64,000 nucleotides of DNA. Origin: Conexibacter sp. DBS9H8 (lineage in GTDB: Bacteria; Actinomycetota; Thermoleophilia; Solirubrobacterales; Solirubrobacteraceae). This document shows positions 29,398-40,101 of the stretch, piece by piece (position 1 is the stretch's first letter; the number at the start of each line of letters is the position of its first letter). The position numbers and the translations under genes were made by a program. The stretch spans positions 1,984,001 through 2,048,000 of the forward strand of contig NZ_CP097128.1 of the NCBI RefSeq assembly GCF_023330685.1, read 5' to 3'. The notes under the pieces are model-generated. The model was not told the origin of the DNA. It saw only the letters and a list, made by a program, of their open reading frames with translations, and ran no database searches.

Positions 29398-29850
29398 CTA
29401 TGGCGTGCGCTTGACGAGGTCTGCAACGAACCGAATCGTGCCGCACTTCGTGCCGGGAAAGCTCACCACGCCGGTGGACTGGGCCGGCTTGATCACTGCG
29501 GAGACGGTCATCCGCACCTTCCGGCTGGTGTGGGTGCCCGTATAGATCCTGGCCACCCCGCGATATGACAGCTTGCCCTGGCGGACACGCGTCGAATTGA
29601 CAACCGCAGGATTGGGATACTTTGGAGAACCGGAATAGCTCGTTGAGCCCAGGCAGAAGTTGTTGACCTGGATCAGTGCGGTGTTGGTGTTCCGATGGAA
29701 GGCGATGATCACGTTGTCGGTCGGCTTCTTCGGATAACGATGTTGCATGTAGATGTTGCTGTGCGGGGGGAAACCATCCGCCAGGGCAACGGCGGGAGCC
29801 CCCAGCGCGACGGCAACGACGACCCCGAGAACGGCACGGTTGGGCATCAT
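29398..29850 (-). CDS. Secreted hypothetical protein
   Basis: Predicted length 150 residues, with a clear signal peptide (hydrophobic VLGVVVAVALGAPAVALA ending in an Ala-X-Ala cleavage site). The mature protein is basic, beta-rich and tyrosine- and threonine-rich, with two cysteines (FCLGS and TKCGT) that could form a disulphide. No family is recognised. GGAG lies just before tandem ATG codons. Base composition is lower in GC than the neighbours, and it sits beside a gene-poor stretch, so recent acquisition is possible. Confidence 0.65.
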   Translation of the reverse strand: MMPNRAVLGVVVAVALGAPAVALADGFPPHSNIYMQHRYPKKPTDNVIIAFHRNTNTALIQVNNFCLGSTSYSGSPKYPNPAVVNSTRVRQGKLSYRGVARIYTGTHTSRKVRMTVSAVIKPAQSTGVVSFPGTKCGTIRFVADLVKRTP

Positions 29851-30049
29851 GCACTCCGGTGATTAGGAATGTGGTCAAAGCGCCGCGGGCGACCGTGTCT
29901 CGGGCGATCACCCCGACATCCGGGACAACACCGACAGGCGGCGCAGGTTACGCGCACACGCGCTGAACGCTGAACGGGGCTGACGCTGCTTGACTGGCTG
30001 GGCAGGCCTGCAGGACACCAGGATCAAGCTGTTGTCCGCCCCCGCTCGC

Positions 30050-31117
30050 CTAGCGCGCCTGGACGCTGAAGAAGTCCCGGTTGTAGGGGGTGAGGAACTG
30101 TCCGGGAACCCCCTGCTGGCCGGGGACGAACGGAACCGGGGTGACCGCGGCGGGATTGTGCCCGCGCGAGTAGAGATCGAAGGCGACCCACTCCGGGTTG
30201 ATGTCGAGCTGGATGGCGCGGACGACGTGGGCGCCAAGCAGGGTCTGAGCGAGCCCGAGCGGGGTGAGCGACATTCCGCCCGCCCAGACGAGGTGGCCGT
30301 CGGCGGTGATCCCGAGCGCCGATCGGGCGGGCGCGTTGACGCCGCCGAGGGTCGCCCCCCAGCACTGAATGCAGGACACCGACGGGTTGATGTGCCCGCC
30401 GTTGATGAGCAGGGTGAGGTTCTGGCGGACCGACACGACCTTCTCACCCCGGGCGGGTATCCCCTCGTCCCACGCGCCGATGTCGGTTGTCCCGTTCGCG
30501 TAGGTGACGATCGAGGCGAGGCCGCGGCGCAGCGGTACCGCGGTCCGCCCGTAGGAGAAGAACCCACCGGCGCCGGTGTTGAGCATGAACCCGCCGTTGA
30601 AGGCGGCCATCAGCGAGGGTCGTTGGGCGGGAGCGACCTCGGGTCCCCAACGCCAACCGGTCGGGCCGGCGTCGACGGTGCCCGAGTGCAGCTCGAGGGT
30701 GAGGTACTTCTGGTTGAGGGAGACGAGGATCGCGCCCGCGGCGGTCCGGGACACCCAGATCGGATACTGGCCATGCCAGTGGACCGTCGGCGTGAAACGG
30801 GTCGGACCGCTCGGGGGGGAGTGCAGCAGTTCCGGGTAGGCGGGCGTGTCCGGGTGACGCGGTGGCGCCGGTCGCGATGCCGACGGGCCCAGGTGTCCGC
30901 CCGCCCCCGTGATGCTGTGCGACCGGCCTATCCCCGCGGTGGCACCCGGGCGCCCGGCGGCGGTGCTCGTCGCACAGCCGCTGACCGCGGCGGCCACGGC
31001 GATCAGCGCGACGGCGAGGACGGCCGAGGCCCAGGCGCGGCGCCGGCACGACGCAGCGAGGCGAGTTGAGGGCCGGGGCACTGGGGGAGAGGGGAGCGGT
31101 ATGCGCACGCGTCTCAT
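30050..31117 (-). CDS. Phosphodiester glycosidase (NAGPA)-like lipoprotein
   Basis: A 355-residue protein. A signal segment with lipobox-like VSGCAT follows a basic N-terminus, so the protein is probably lipid-anchored outside the cell. A Pro/Ser-rich linker leads to a domain of the phosphodiester glycosidase family (the bacterial relatives of mammalian uncovering enzyme): AAFNGGFMLNTGAGGF, LTLLINGGHIN, RSALGITADGHLVWAG and RAIQLDINPEWVAF. Family members split sugar-phosphodiesters of glycans or wall polymers. The start at 31117 is the first ATG before the membrane segment; an ATG at 31174 would overlap the GAF remnant and is possible. Confidence 0.7.
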   Translation of the reverse strand: MRRVRIPLPSPPVPRPSTRLAASCRRRAWASAVLAVALIAVAAAVSGCATSTAAGRPGATAGIGRSHSITGAGGHLGPSASRPAPPRHPDTPAYPELLHSPPSGPTRFTPTVHWHGQYPIWVSRTAAGAILVSLNQKYLTLELHSGTVDAGPTGWRWGPEVAPAQRPSLMAAFNGGFMLNTGAGGFFSYGRTAVPLRRGLASIVTYANGTTDIGAWDEGIPARGEKVVSVRQNLTLLINGGHINPSVSCIQCWGATLGGVNAPARSALGITADGHLVWAGGMSLTPLGLAQTLLGAHVVRAIQLDINPEWVAFDLYSRGHNPAAVTPVPFVPGQQGVPGQFLTPYNRDFFSVQAR

Positions 31118-31166
31118 GATGTCAATGGTGACCGAAGGCGCAACGAGACGGCGGCGCCGCACCGAC

Positions 31167-31657
31167 TCAGGCACCGCTGACCCGGGGCAGTGCCGTCACC
31201 CCATCCGCGCGGTCAGCGACGCGCTGGAGGTGGTCGGCCAGCAGCACGCCCAATGTCTCCACCAGCTCGACGTCCTCCTCACCGACGTCGGGCCGGGGCC
31301 GCTCGGACAGGCAGCAGAGCGTTCCGAACGGGGTGCCGTCGGGGGCGGTGACCGGAACGCCGACGTAGGCGCCGATCCCGCCGCCGGCGACCGCGGGCAG
31401 GTCAGCGATCGACGGTTCGGCTCGCGTGTCGGGGATTCGGCGGGGGACCCGTCCCATCACCATCTGGCGACAGATGGTGTCGACGAGCGGAACCCGCATC
31501 CCGGCCTCGAGACCGAGTGCGGCGGCGTTCCCGGCACCTCTTCAATGTGCCGGTAGCCGTCGATGAAACGGCCGAGGTGGGCGACCTCCATCCCCAGCAG
31601 GCGGCGGGCGACCTCGAGGGTCGCGGAGATGATCTCATCCGGGTGGGGCTCGGGCAT
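31167..31657 (-). pseudogene. GAF-domain protein gene, broken by a frameshift
   Basis: Two frames on the minus strand together give one GAF domain. The first runs from ATG at 31657 through DEIISATLEVARRLLGMEV, then AHLGRFIDGYRHIEEVPG. The second continues with AALGLEAGMRVPLVDTICRQ, then IGAYVGVPVTAPDGTPFG and TLCCLSERPRPDVGEEDVE. The switch occurs at about 31527-31535, where GGAACGCC would need one extra base to give the expected PGDAAALG. Such GAF proteins bind small ligands or nucleotides in signalling. A single-base deletion in the chromosome or an assembly error explains it. Confidence 0.75.
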
Positions 31658-31728
31658 CAGCTCACGTGACCCTCGATCGTCACACGCGGATCTCACGACG
31701 GTCCGGCCGCCCGCGGGCGGCCACCCGC

Positions 31729-32442
31729 TCAGAGCGCCAGCTCCTCGGGAGGATCCCCTCGCAGCAGCCACCCCTGCTCGACCCGCTGGACGAGCCCGCG
31801 CTGGGAGAGTTCGGCCAGGGCGGTGGTGATCGTCGGCCGCCGGGAGGCGACGAGCTCAGACAGCACGGTGTGAGTGAGCCGCAGCGGCAGCAGCAGCCCG
31901 TCGGGGCGCATCCGACCCCACTTGGCCGCCATCTGCCAGAGCATCAGATGCAAGCGCGTGTCAACGCGGGTCTGGGCAGCGATCGCCAGGTGCATCACGA
32001 GCTCCCGATTGCGCTCGAGCACGCGCTCGATCAGCTCGCCCGCGAGTTCGGGGTAGTCGCCGATCTGGGTGACGAAGCGGCCGTCGAGAACGGCGAGGCG
32101 CAGCGGGGTGAGACATCGCCACTGGGTGGCCCGGGCGTTCTCTGATCCGTCCGGGGTCGTCGACCACGGCTTGATCAGGTCCCCCGGGCCGAGGAGGACG
32201 ACCCCCCGCCGCTGGTCGAGCTCGAAGGCGCGCAGGCAGATGCCGTCGAGGACAAGCAGGCCGAGGTCCCCGGGAGCGCTGCTGCGCGGGGCCTGCCAGA
32301 CGCCCGGGGGGACGGTGAGCAGCGGAACCTGACACGCAGCGATCGCCGCGTCCCTCTGTCCGAGCGGGACGCGCTCGGCAAGGTCGGGATCCTCGACGAG
32401 CAGCCGAACCGTGGCGACCTGCGCCACCCCTGAGGCGTTCAC
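31729..32442 (-). CDS. Crp/Fnr-family transcriptional regulator
   Basis: The 237-residue protein has an N-terminal cyclic-nucleotide-binding-like domain (LLVLDGICLRAFELDQRR, then LLGPGDLIKPW) and a C-terminal winged helix (LTHTVLSELVASRRPTITTA, then LAELSQRGLVQRVEQGWLLR). The effector is unknown; the glycine-rich phosphate loop of true cAMP binders is not obvious. GTG at 32442 is chosen because TATTAG (complement 32451-32456) lies eight nt before it; a GTG two codons upstream would be only 2 nt from it. The 3' end comes 71 bp before the broken GAF gene. Confidence 0.8.
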   Translation of the reverse strand: MNASGVAQVATVRLLVEDPDLAERVPLGQRDAAIAACQVPLLTVPPGVWQAPRSSAPGDLGLLVLDGICLRAFELDQRRGVVLLGPGDLIKPWSTTPDGSENARATQWRCLTPLRLAVLDGRFVTQIGDYPELAGELIERVLERNRELVMHLAIAAQTRVDTRLHLMLWQMAAKWGRMRPDGLLLPLRLTHTVLSELVASRRPTITTALAELSQRGLVQRVEQGWLLRGDPPEELAL

Positions 32443-32495
32443 GATCACCCCTAATAGTGTGTCAGGTCGCTGTCGGCCGGTGTGACAGATGGCTG

Positions 32496-33608
32496 TCAGG
32501 ATCTGCGCCCGACCGAACCGAGCACTCGCGCCGAGTCCGATCCCAGCGCGGCTTCAGCGAGGTCGAGCAGGGCGAGCACGAACTCGTGCGGTGACTCCAG
32601 CGGCCCCATGTGGCCGATCCCGGGCAGCTCGATCAAGCGGTGCAGACGGGGAAGCCCGGCGGCGATCCGTTCGGCGTGAACGGGCGGGGTGAGCCGGTCG
32701 AGGCGACCTGACATCACGAGCGTCGGCACGGTGATTCGTGTGACGGCATCAAGCAGGTTCATCTCGGTCATCGCGAGCCCGGCGCTGGCGCGGACCCGCG
32801 GCGGACAGCCGACGAGCATTCGCTCGTAGAAGGCGATCTCCGCCTCCGAGGCGTGGGGACCAAACGCGACGTATCGGATCGCCGCGCGCGACAGCGCCGT
32901 CGACAGCGCCGGTGCCGGCAGCGGGTTGCCCATGAACGCCCATCGCGCGAGCGGCTCGGCGATCCGTTCGGGGAGGACGTGAGGAAGTACCGTGGTCGCG
33001 CGGATCAGGCCGGTGAGTCCGGTGTTCATCAGTGCTGCCCCGGCCACGCGGGCGGCCACGTCATGGTCGCGGGCCCAGGCGGCGATCGACATCGCGCCCA
33101 GCGAATGTCCGGCGACGATCACGTCGCGCCGACCGTCGCAGGTGTGGCTGAGAACCGCCTCGAGGTCCTCGCCGTAGCGGGCGAGCTGCCAGTCACCACG
33201 AGCCGCGGGCGCGGACCGGCCCTGTCCACGCAGGTCATAGGCGACGACCCGCCACCCGAGCTCGGTCAGCTCCCGGGTCATCGAGTCGAAGTAGCAGAGG
33301 GTCTCGGTCCACCCGGGCCCGAGCACGAGCGTCGGTGCCCGCTCGGCGCCGAACACCTCAACGTGGATCACCGTTCCGTCCCGTGAGCCCGCCGACACGG
33401 CGCGGCCCCGCAGTGGTGCGGACAACCGCTGGTACTCGGGGTCCCGGCTGAGCCGGCGGCGGTGGCTGAACTCGGTGAGACCGGCACCGACCCCGGCTCC
33501 TGTCCCGAGGAGCGCCGTTCCGAGCGCGGCCGCCGACCGCCGCCGCCGGCCGGCCGTCGGTGCGGCAGCGGTGACGGGGTGACCGTCCGCGGCTGGAGCT
33601 TGCTCCAT
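32496..33608 (-). CDS. Alpha/beta hydrolase
   Basis: A product of 370 residues. The N-terminal 60 residues contain a short hydrophobic Gly/Ala-rich stretch (AALGTALLGTGAGVGAGL) that may anchor it in the membrane. The hydrolase fold follows: the oxyanion region GPGWTETLCYFD, nucleophile elbow VAGHSLGAMS, acid in MSGRLDRLTPP and the catalytic His in PGIGHMGPLESP. Substrate is unknown; possible roles include esterase and haloperoxidase-like activity. TAGCCT (complement 33617-33622) lies eight nt before the ATG. Confidence 0.8.
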   Translation of the reverse strand: MEQAPAADGHPVTAAAPTAGRRRRSAAALGTALLGTGAGVGAGLTEFSHRRRLSRDPEYQRLSAPLRGRAVSAGSRDGTVIHVEVFGAERAPTLVLGPGWTETLCYFDSMTRELTELGWRVVAYDLRGQGRSAPAARGDWQLARYGEDLEAVLSHTCDGRRDVIVAGHSLGAMSIAAWARDHDVAARVAGAALMNTGLTGLIRATTVLPHVLPERIAEPLARWAFMGNPLPAPALSTALSRAAIRYVAFGPHASEAEIAFYERMLVGCPPRVRASAGLAMTEMNLLDAVTRITVPTLVMSGRLDRLTPPVHAERIAAGLPRLHRLIELPGIGHMGPLESPHEFVLALLDLAEAALGSDSARVLGSVGRRS

Positions 33609-33735
33609 GCCCGATCAGGCTACATGCTTGTGACATAACTCGTGGCGTGGTGGGCCAGAGCCCGGAAAGGTTGGCGCGCACACGCTTCACCGCGAGGTGA
33701 CAAGTGGGCTCCGCTCCGCGGTTTATGCTGAGACT

Positions 33736-35787
33736 GTGACGGCTACCGAGAATCCCCCGAGCATCGAGAAACTGTCGATCGACGCGGTGCGCGTCCTCAC
33801 CATGGACGCAGTCCAGCGTGCCAATCAGGGACACCCCGGCGCTCCGATGGGCCTTGCCCCGGTCGCCTACACCCTGTTCACGCGGCTGCTGAAGCACAAC
33901 CCGCGCAATCCGAGCTGGATCGACCGCGACCGGTTCATCCTCTCCGCAGGCCACGCGTCGATGCTCCTCTACGCGACGCTGTACCTCAGCGGGTACCCGA
34001 TCACCCTCGACGACCTCGAGCGGTTCCGCGAGCTCGGGGCGCCGACGGCCGGTCACCCCGAGCATTGGGAGGTTCCCGGGATCGAGGCGACGACGGGGCC
34101 GCTCGGCCAGGGCCTGTCGATGGCGGTCGGGCTCGCCGTTGCCGAGCGCTGGCTCGCCGAGCGGTTCAACACCCCCGAGCACACCGTCGTCGACCACCAC
34201 ACGTGGGTGATCGCCTCCGACGGCGACATCCAGGAGGGGGTGACCTCCGAGGCGAGCTCCCTCGCCGGCCGCCTCGGCCTTGGCAAGCTGATCGTCTTCT
34301 ACGACGACAACAAGATCCAGCTCGCCAGCCCCACCGCCCTCGTCTTCTCCGAAGACGTGTCCGCTCGTTATGAGGCATACGGCTGGCAGGTGCTGGAGGT
34401 CGGCGCCTCCAGCGACCCTCACAAGGACCTCGACCCCGATGAGATCGAGTCGGCGGCACGGGCCGCCCTCGCAGAGGCGGACCGCCCGACGCTCATCCGC
34501 GTGCACTCTCACATCGGCTTCGGCAGCCCGCACAAGCAGGATTCGACCAAGGCGCACGGTTCGGCCCTCGGAGAGGACGAGGTGCGGCTCACCAAGGAGG
34601 TCTACGGCTGGGATCCGGACAAGCACTTCTTCGTCCCTCCGGCCGTTCTCGAGCACTGGGGCGAGACCGTCGAGCGCGGGGCCGCGGCCGAGGACGATTG
34701 GGAGGACCGCTTCCGCGCGTTCTCCGCCGCCGATGCCGACGCCGCCGCCGAACTGCGGCGGATCGTCACCGGTGAGGGTCTGCCGGCGGGCTGGGTGGAG
34801 GAGCTGCCCCGCTTCTCGCCTGACGATCCGGCGATCGCCACCCGGGCCGCGTCCGGCAAGGTGATCCAGTGGGCGGCTGCGCGGGTGCCCGAGCTCGTCG
34901 GCGGCTCTGCCGACCTCGCGAGCTCGAACAACACCGACATCGATGACGGGGGCGACCTGCTCCCCGGGCAGTACGGTGGCCGCAACCTGCACTTCGGGGT
35001 GCGCGAGCATGCGATGGGCGCGATCGTCAACGGTCTCACCCTTCACGGTCTCCGCGCCTTCGGAGGCACCTTTCTCACCTTCAGCGACTACATGCGTGGC
35101 GCCGTCCGGCTCGGGGCGTTGATGAAGCTCCCCGCCGTCTGGGTGTGGACCCACGACTCGATCGGTCTCGGCTCGGACGGGCCGACCCACCAGCCGGTCG
35201 AACACCTCGCCGCCCTGCGGGCCATGCCGAACCTCACCGTCGTGCGTCCCGCCGACGCGAATGAGACCGCTCTCGCCTGGCGCTTCGCCCTCGCCCACGA
35301 CGATCGCCCGACCGCGCTCATCCTCAGCCGTCAGAACCTCCCGATCCTCGATCCCGAGCAGATCCCGTCCGACGCGATCGACCGTGGCGCCTACGTCCTC
35401 TCCGATCCGGCCGACGGGGTCGACCCCGAGCTGATCTTGATCGGCACCGGCTCAGAGGTATCGCTGTGCGTTGAGGCCGCCGCGACTCTCACCGCGGAGG
35501 GGGTGAAGGTCCGGGTCGTCAGCGCCCCGTGCCTCGACACCTTCGCCGAGGCCGATCCGGCTTACCGCGAGGCCGTGCTGCCCCGTCGCGTTCGGGCTCG
35601 AGTGGCTGTCGAGGCGGCCGTTCAGCTCGGCTGGGATCGCTGGTTCGGTCCGGACGGAGCGTTTGTGGGTATGCACAGTTTTGGTGCCTCCGGCAGCGCC
35701 GAGGACGTGTATCGCCACTTTGGGATCACCGCCGAGCGGGTGGCCGCAGTCGGCCGCGACGCGATCGCTGCTTCCGCCGACGCATAG
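33736..35787 (+). CDS. tkt: Transketolase
   Basis: A 683-residue thiamine-diphosphate enzyme that moves two-carbon units among sugar phosphates in the non-oxidative pentose phosphate path. Landmarks are ANQGHPGAPMGLAPVAYTLF, TTGPLGQGLSMAVGLAVAE, the ThDP motif SDGDIQEGVTSEA, the pyrimidine domain REHAMGAIVNGLTLHGLRAF and THDSIGLGSDGPTHQPVE. GTG at 33736 is chosen because TATGCT at 33724-33729 lies six nt before it; an ATG is not available in a better place. It is the first gene of a seven-gene sugar-phosphate operon and ends 20 nt before the next. Confidence 0.95.
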   Translation: MTATENPPSIEKLSIDAVRVLTMDAVQRANQGHPGAPMGLAPVAYTLFTRLLKHNPRNPSWIDRDRFILSAGHASMLLYATLYLSGYPITLDDLERFRELGAPTAGHPEHWEVPGIEATTGPLGQGLSMAVGLAVAERWLAERFNTPEHTVVDHHTWVIASDGDIQEGVTSEASSLAGRLGLGKLIVFYDDNKIQLASPTALVFSEDVSARYEAYGWQVLEVGASSDPHKDLDPDEIESAARAALAEADRPTLIRVHSHIGFGSPHKQDSTKAHGSALGEDEVRLTKEVYGWDPDKHFFVPPAVLEHWGETVERGAAAEDDWEDRFRAFSAADADAAAELRRIVTGEGLPAGWVEELPRFSPDDPAIATRAASGKVIQWAAARVPELVGGSADLASSNNTDIDDGGDLLPGQYGGRNLHFGVREHAMGAIVNGLTLHGLRAFGGTFLTFSDYMRGAVRLGALMKLPAVWVWTHDSIGLGSDGPTHQPVEHLAALRAMPNLTVVRPADANETALAWRFALAHDDRPTALILSRQNLPILDPEQIPSDAIDRGAYVLSDPADGVDPELILIGTGSEVSLCVEAAATLTAEGVKVRVVSAPCLDTFAEADPAYREAVLPRRVRARVAVEAAVQLGWDRWFGPDGAFVGMHSFGASGSAEDVYRHFGITAERVAAVGRDAIAASADA

Positions 35788-35807
35788 ACGAACGAAAGGA
35801 ACGCCAG

Positions 35808-38522
35808 ATGAGCACTCTCACCGAGGTCAACCCGAATCTGAAGGCGCTGACCGACGCGGGGGTGAGCGTCTGGCTTGATCAGCTCGGGCGCAGCCTCGTC
35901 TCGGGGGGGGAGCTGAAGCGGCTGATCGCCCAGGAGAGCCTCCGCGGCGTCACCTCCAACCCGTCGATCTTCGAGAAGTCGATCCTCGGTAGCTCCGACT
36001 ACGACGCCGAGATCGAGTCGCTCGCCCGCGCGGGCGCGAGCGCCAAGGAGATCTACGACCACCTGACGATCGCCGACGTGCAGGGGGCCGCAGACATCCT
36101 CGCCCCGGTCCACAACGAGACGGGCGGGCGGGACGGGTTCGTCTCGCTCGAGGTCGCCCCCGATCTCGCACGCGACGGAGAGCAGACGATCACGGCCGCC
36201 CGCCACTACTGGAAGGCGGTCGATCGCCCGAACCTGATGATCAAGATTCCCGGAACGCCGGAGGGGCTCAGTGCCATCGAGACGGCGATCAGCGAGGGGA
36301 TCAATGTCAACGTGACGCTCCTGTTCGCGGTCGAGGCCTATGAGGCGGTGATTGAGGCGTACCTCGCCGGCCTCGAGCGTCGCCACGCCGACGGCAAGCC
36401 GCTCGCCGTCCACAGCGTCGCATCGTTCTTCGTCTCCCGGGTCGACACGATGGTCGACAAGCAACTCGGTGAGGCTCACCCGGACCTGCACGGCACCGCT
36501 GCCCTCGCCAACGCTCGCGCCGCCTACCGGCTGTTCAAGGAGCGGTTCTCGGGTGAGCGCTGGGAGCGTCTCGCCGCCGCCGGCGCGGTCGTCCAACGCC
36601 CGCTGTGGGCCTCGACCGGCGTCAAGAACCCCGCCTACTCCGACACCCTCTATGTCGATCAGCTCGTCGGTCCCGACACGGTCAACACGATGCCGCTGGC
36701 GACCCTCAACGCCGTCGCCGACCATGGCCACGCCATCCCCAACAGCGCCGAGGATGACCCGACCGCGGTGCTTGACGCGCTCGCGAGCGCGGGCATCGAC
36801 ATGAAGGCCGTCACCGAGCAACTGCTCGCGGATGGCATCACCCAGTTCGAGGAGGCGATGGACGGCCTGCTGGCCGGCATCGATTCGGCCCGTCAGGCGG
36901 CGATCACCGGACGTCCTGCGACGATTGAGGCCTCCCTGCCTGACGAGCTTGTCGAGGTCGTGGCCGCTCAGGTGAACAAGGCGGTCAGCGAACAGGTCGC
37001 CCAGCGGATCTGGAAGCGGGACCCGTCCCTGTGGGGCGGACCGGACGTCCCCGAGATCGAGAACCGACTCGGATGGCTGACGGTCTGTGACCGGATGCTC
37101 GAACAGCTCGCCGACCTGAAGGCGCTCGCGCGCGAGCTCACCGACGCCGGCTACACCGACGCGATCCTGCTCGGCATGGGCGGTTCCTCCCTCGGCCCCG
37201 AGGTCATCCGTCGCTCCTACGGCACCTGTGAAGGTGGGTTGCGCCTGCAGGTGCTCGACTCCACCCACCCGGATGCGATCACCGCGATCAGCGCCGAGGT
37301 CGACCTCGCCCGGACGATCTTCATCGTCTCCTCCAAGTCCGGAGGCACGATCGAAACCCTCAGCCACTACCGGCACTTCCGCGCCTCCGCCGGTCCCGAG
37401 CAGTTCATCGTCGTCACCGACCCCGGCTCACCGCTCGCCGACCTCGCGGAGACCGACGGACTGCGCCGGACGTTCCTCAACCCGCCGGACATCGGTGGGC
37501 GCTACAGCGTTCTCTCCTACTTCGGCCTCGTCCCCGCCGCGATCGCCGGCGTCCCGATTGAGGAGCTGATCAAGACCGCCCAGGCGGGAGAGCAGGCGGC
37601 CTCTCAGGTCAACGGGTCCGCGGACAACCCCGGCCTGTGGCTGGGAGCGACGGTCGGCGCACTCGCCAACCACGGCCGCGACAAGCTCACCTTCATCGTC
37701 TCAGACCCGATCGCCTCCTTCGGCCTCTGGGTCGAGCAGCTCGTCGCCGAGTCGACGGGCAAGCAGGGCAAGGGCATCCTTCCCGTCGCCGATGAGCCGC
37801 TCGGAGATCCGGCCGCCTACGGGGACGACCGCGTCTTCGTCTACCTGCGTGACGCGGACGCTCCCTCCGAGGAGCTCGACGCCCGCGTCAAGGCGCTCGC
37901 CGCCGCCGGTCAGCCGACGATCACCCTCGCCACCCACGGGGCCGACGATCTCGGTCGGCTCTTCTTCATCGCCGAGTTCGCCGTGGCCGTCGCCGGCTGG
38001 GCGCTGCAGATCAACCCGTTCGACCAGCCGAACGTGCAGGAGGCCAAGGACAACACCGCCAAGGTGCTCGACTCCGGTTCGGTCCCCGCCATCGACGCCG
38101 CCGACGACGAGCGGCTCGTCGCGCTGCTGCGCGAGACCCCGCCCCACTACGTCGCGATCCTCGCCTATCTCGCCTTCGACGCGGACGTCGACGCCGCGGT
38201 CCTCGAGCTGCGTGAGACGATCCGGGCCAAGACGCAGATGGCGACGACCTTCGGCTACGGGCCACGCTTCCAGCACTCCACCGGGCAGGAGCACAAGGGC
38301 GGTGCTCCGGTCGGACGTTTCCTCCAGCTCACCGACACGCCGTCTGCGTCCGTGGCGATCCCGGGGGAGCCCTACGACTTCGGGACGCTGATCGCCTCCC
38401 AGGCCGCCGGGGACCTGGAGACCCTGCACGCGCACAACCTCGCCGCGGAGCGGGTCGTGCTCGACGCTCCGGCGGCCGAGGCGATCCGGGCGCTGAGCGC
38501 CCGGATCGGACGGCTCCTCTAG
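35808..38522 (+). CDS. Bifunctional transaldolase / glucose-6-phosphate isomerase
   Basis: The 904-residue protein is two enzymes in one chain. Residues 1-365 are a TalB/TalC-family transaldolase (GVTSNPSIFEKSIL, Schiff-base Lys146 in LMIKIPGTPEGLSAI, WASTGVKNPAYSDTLYVD). Residues about 375-904 are a phosphoglucose isomerase with GMGGSSLGPEV, SKSGGTIET, and later NPFDQPNVQ. Fusions of this kind are known in actinobacteria and cyanobacteria. Channelling fructose-6-phosphate between the two sites is a plausible advantage. GAAAGGA precedes the ATG at 35808. It lies 15 nt before zwf. Confidence 0.93.
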   Translation: MSTLTEVNPNLKALTDAGVSVWLDQLGRSLVSGGELKRLIAQESLRGVTSNPSIFEKSILGSSDYDAEIESLARAGASAKEIYDHLTIADVQGAADILAPVHNETGGRDGFVSLEVAPDLARDGEQTITAARHYWKAVDRPNLMIKIPGTPEGLSAIETAISEGINVNVTLLFAVEAYEAVIEAYLAGLERRHADGKPLAVHSVASFFVSRVDTMVDKQLGEAHPDLHGTAALANARAAYRLFKERFSGERWERLAAAGAVVQRPLWASTGVKNPAYSDTLYVDQLVGPDTVNTMPLATLNAVADHGHAIPNSAEDDPTAVLDALASAGIDMKAVTEQLLADGITQFEEAMDGLLAGIDSARQAAITGRPATIEASLPDELVEVVAAQVNKAVSEQVAQRIWKRDPSLWGGPDVPEIENRLGWLTVCDRMLEQLADLKALARELTDAGYTDAILLGMGGSSLGPEVIRRSYGTCEGGLRLQVLDSTHPDAITAISAEVDLARTIFIVSSKSGGTIETLSHYRHFRASAGPEQFIVVTDPGSPLADLAETDGLRRTFLNPPDIGGRYSVLSYFGLVPAAIAGVPIEELIKTAQAGEQAASQVNGSADNPGLWLGATVGALANHGRDKLTFIVSDPIASFGLWVEQLVAESTGKQGKGILPVADEPLGDPAAYGDDRVFVYLRDADAPSEELDARVKALAAAGQPTITLATHGADDLGRLFFIAEFAVAVAGWALQINPFDQPNVQEAKDNTAKVLDSGSVPAIDAADDERLVALLRETPPHYVAILAYLAFDADVDAAVLELRETIRAKTQMATTFGYGPRFQHSTGQEHKGGAPVGRFLQLTDTPSASVAIPGEPYDFGTLIASQAAGDLETLHAHNLAAERVVLDAPAAEAIRALSARIGRLL

Positions 38523-38537
38523 GGTGCCGGCGCACCG

Positions 38538-40076
<1,539 letters not shown>

Positions 40077-40101
40077 CCGCGCGGCCGAGGCGGATCGCGA
40101 G

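Noticed and set aside
33358-35298. Long minus-strand open frame opposite transketolase
   Set aside because: Same mirror effect; the + strand encodes full-length transketolase with all motifs.
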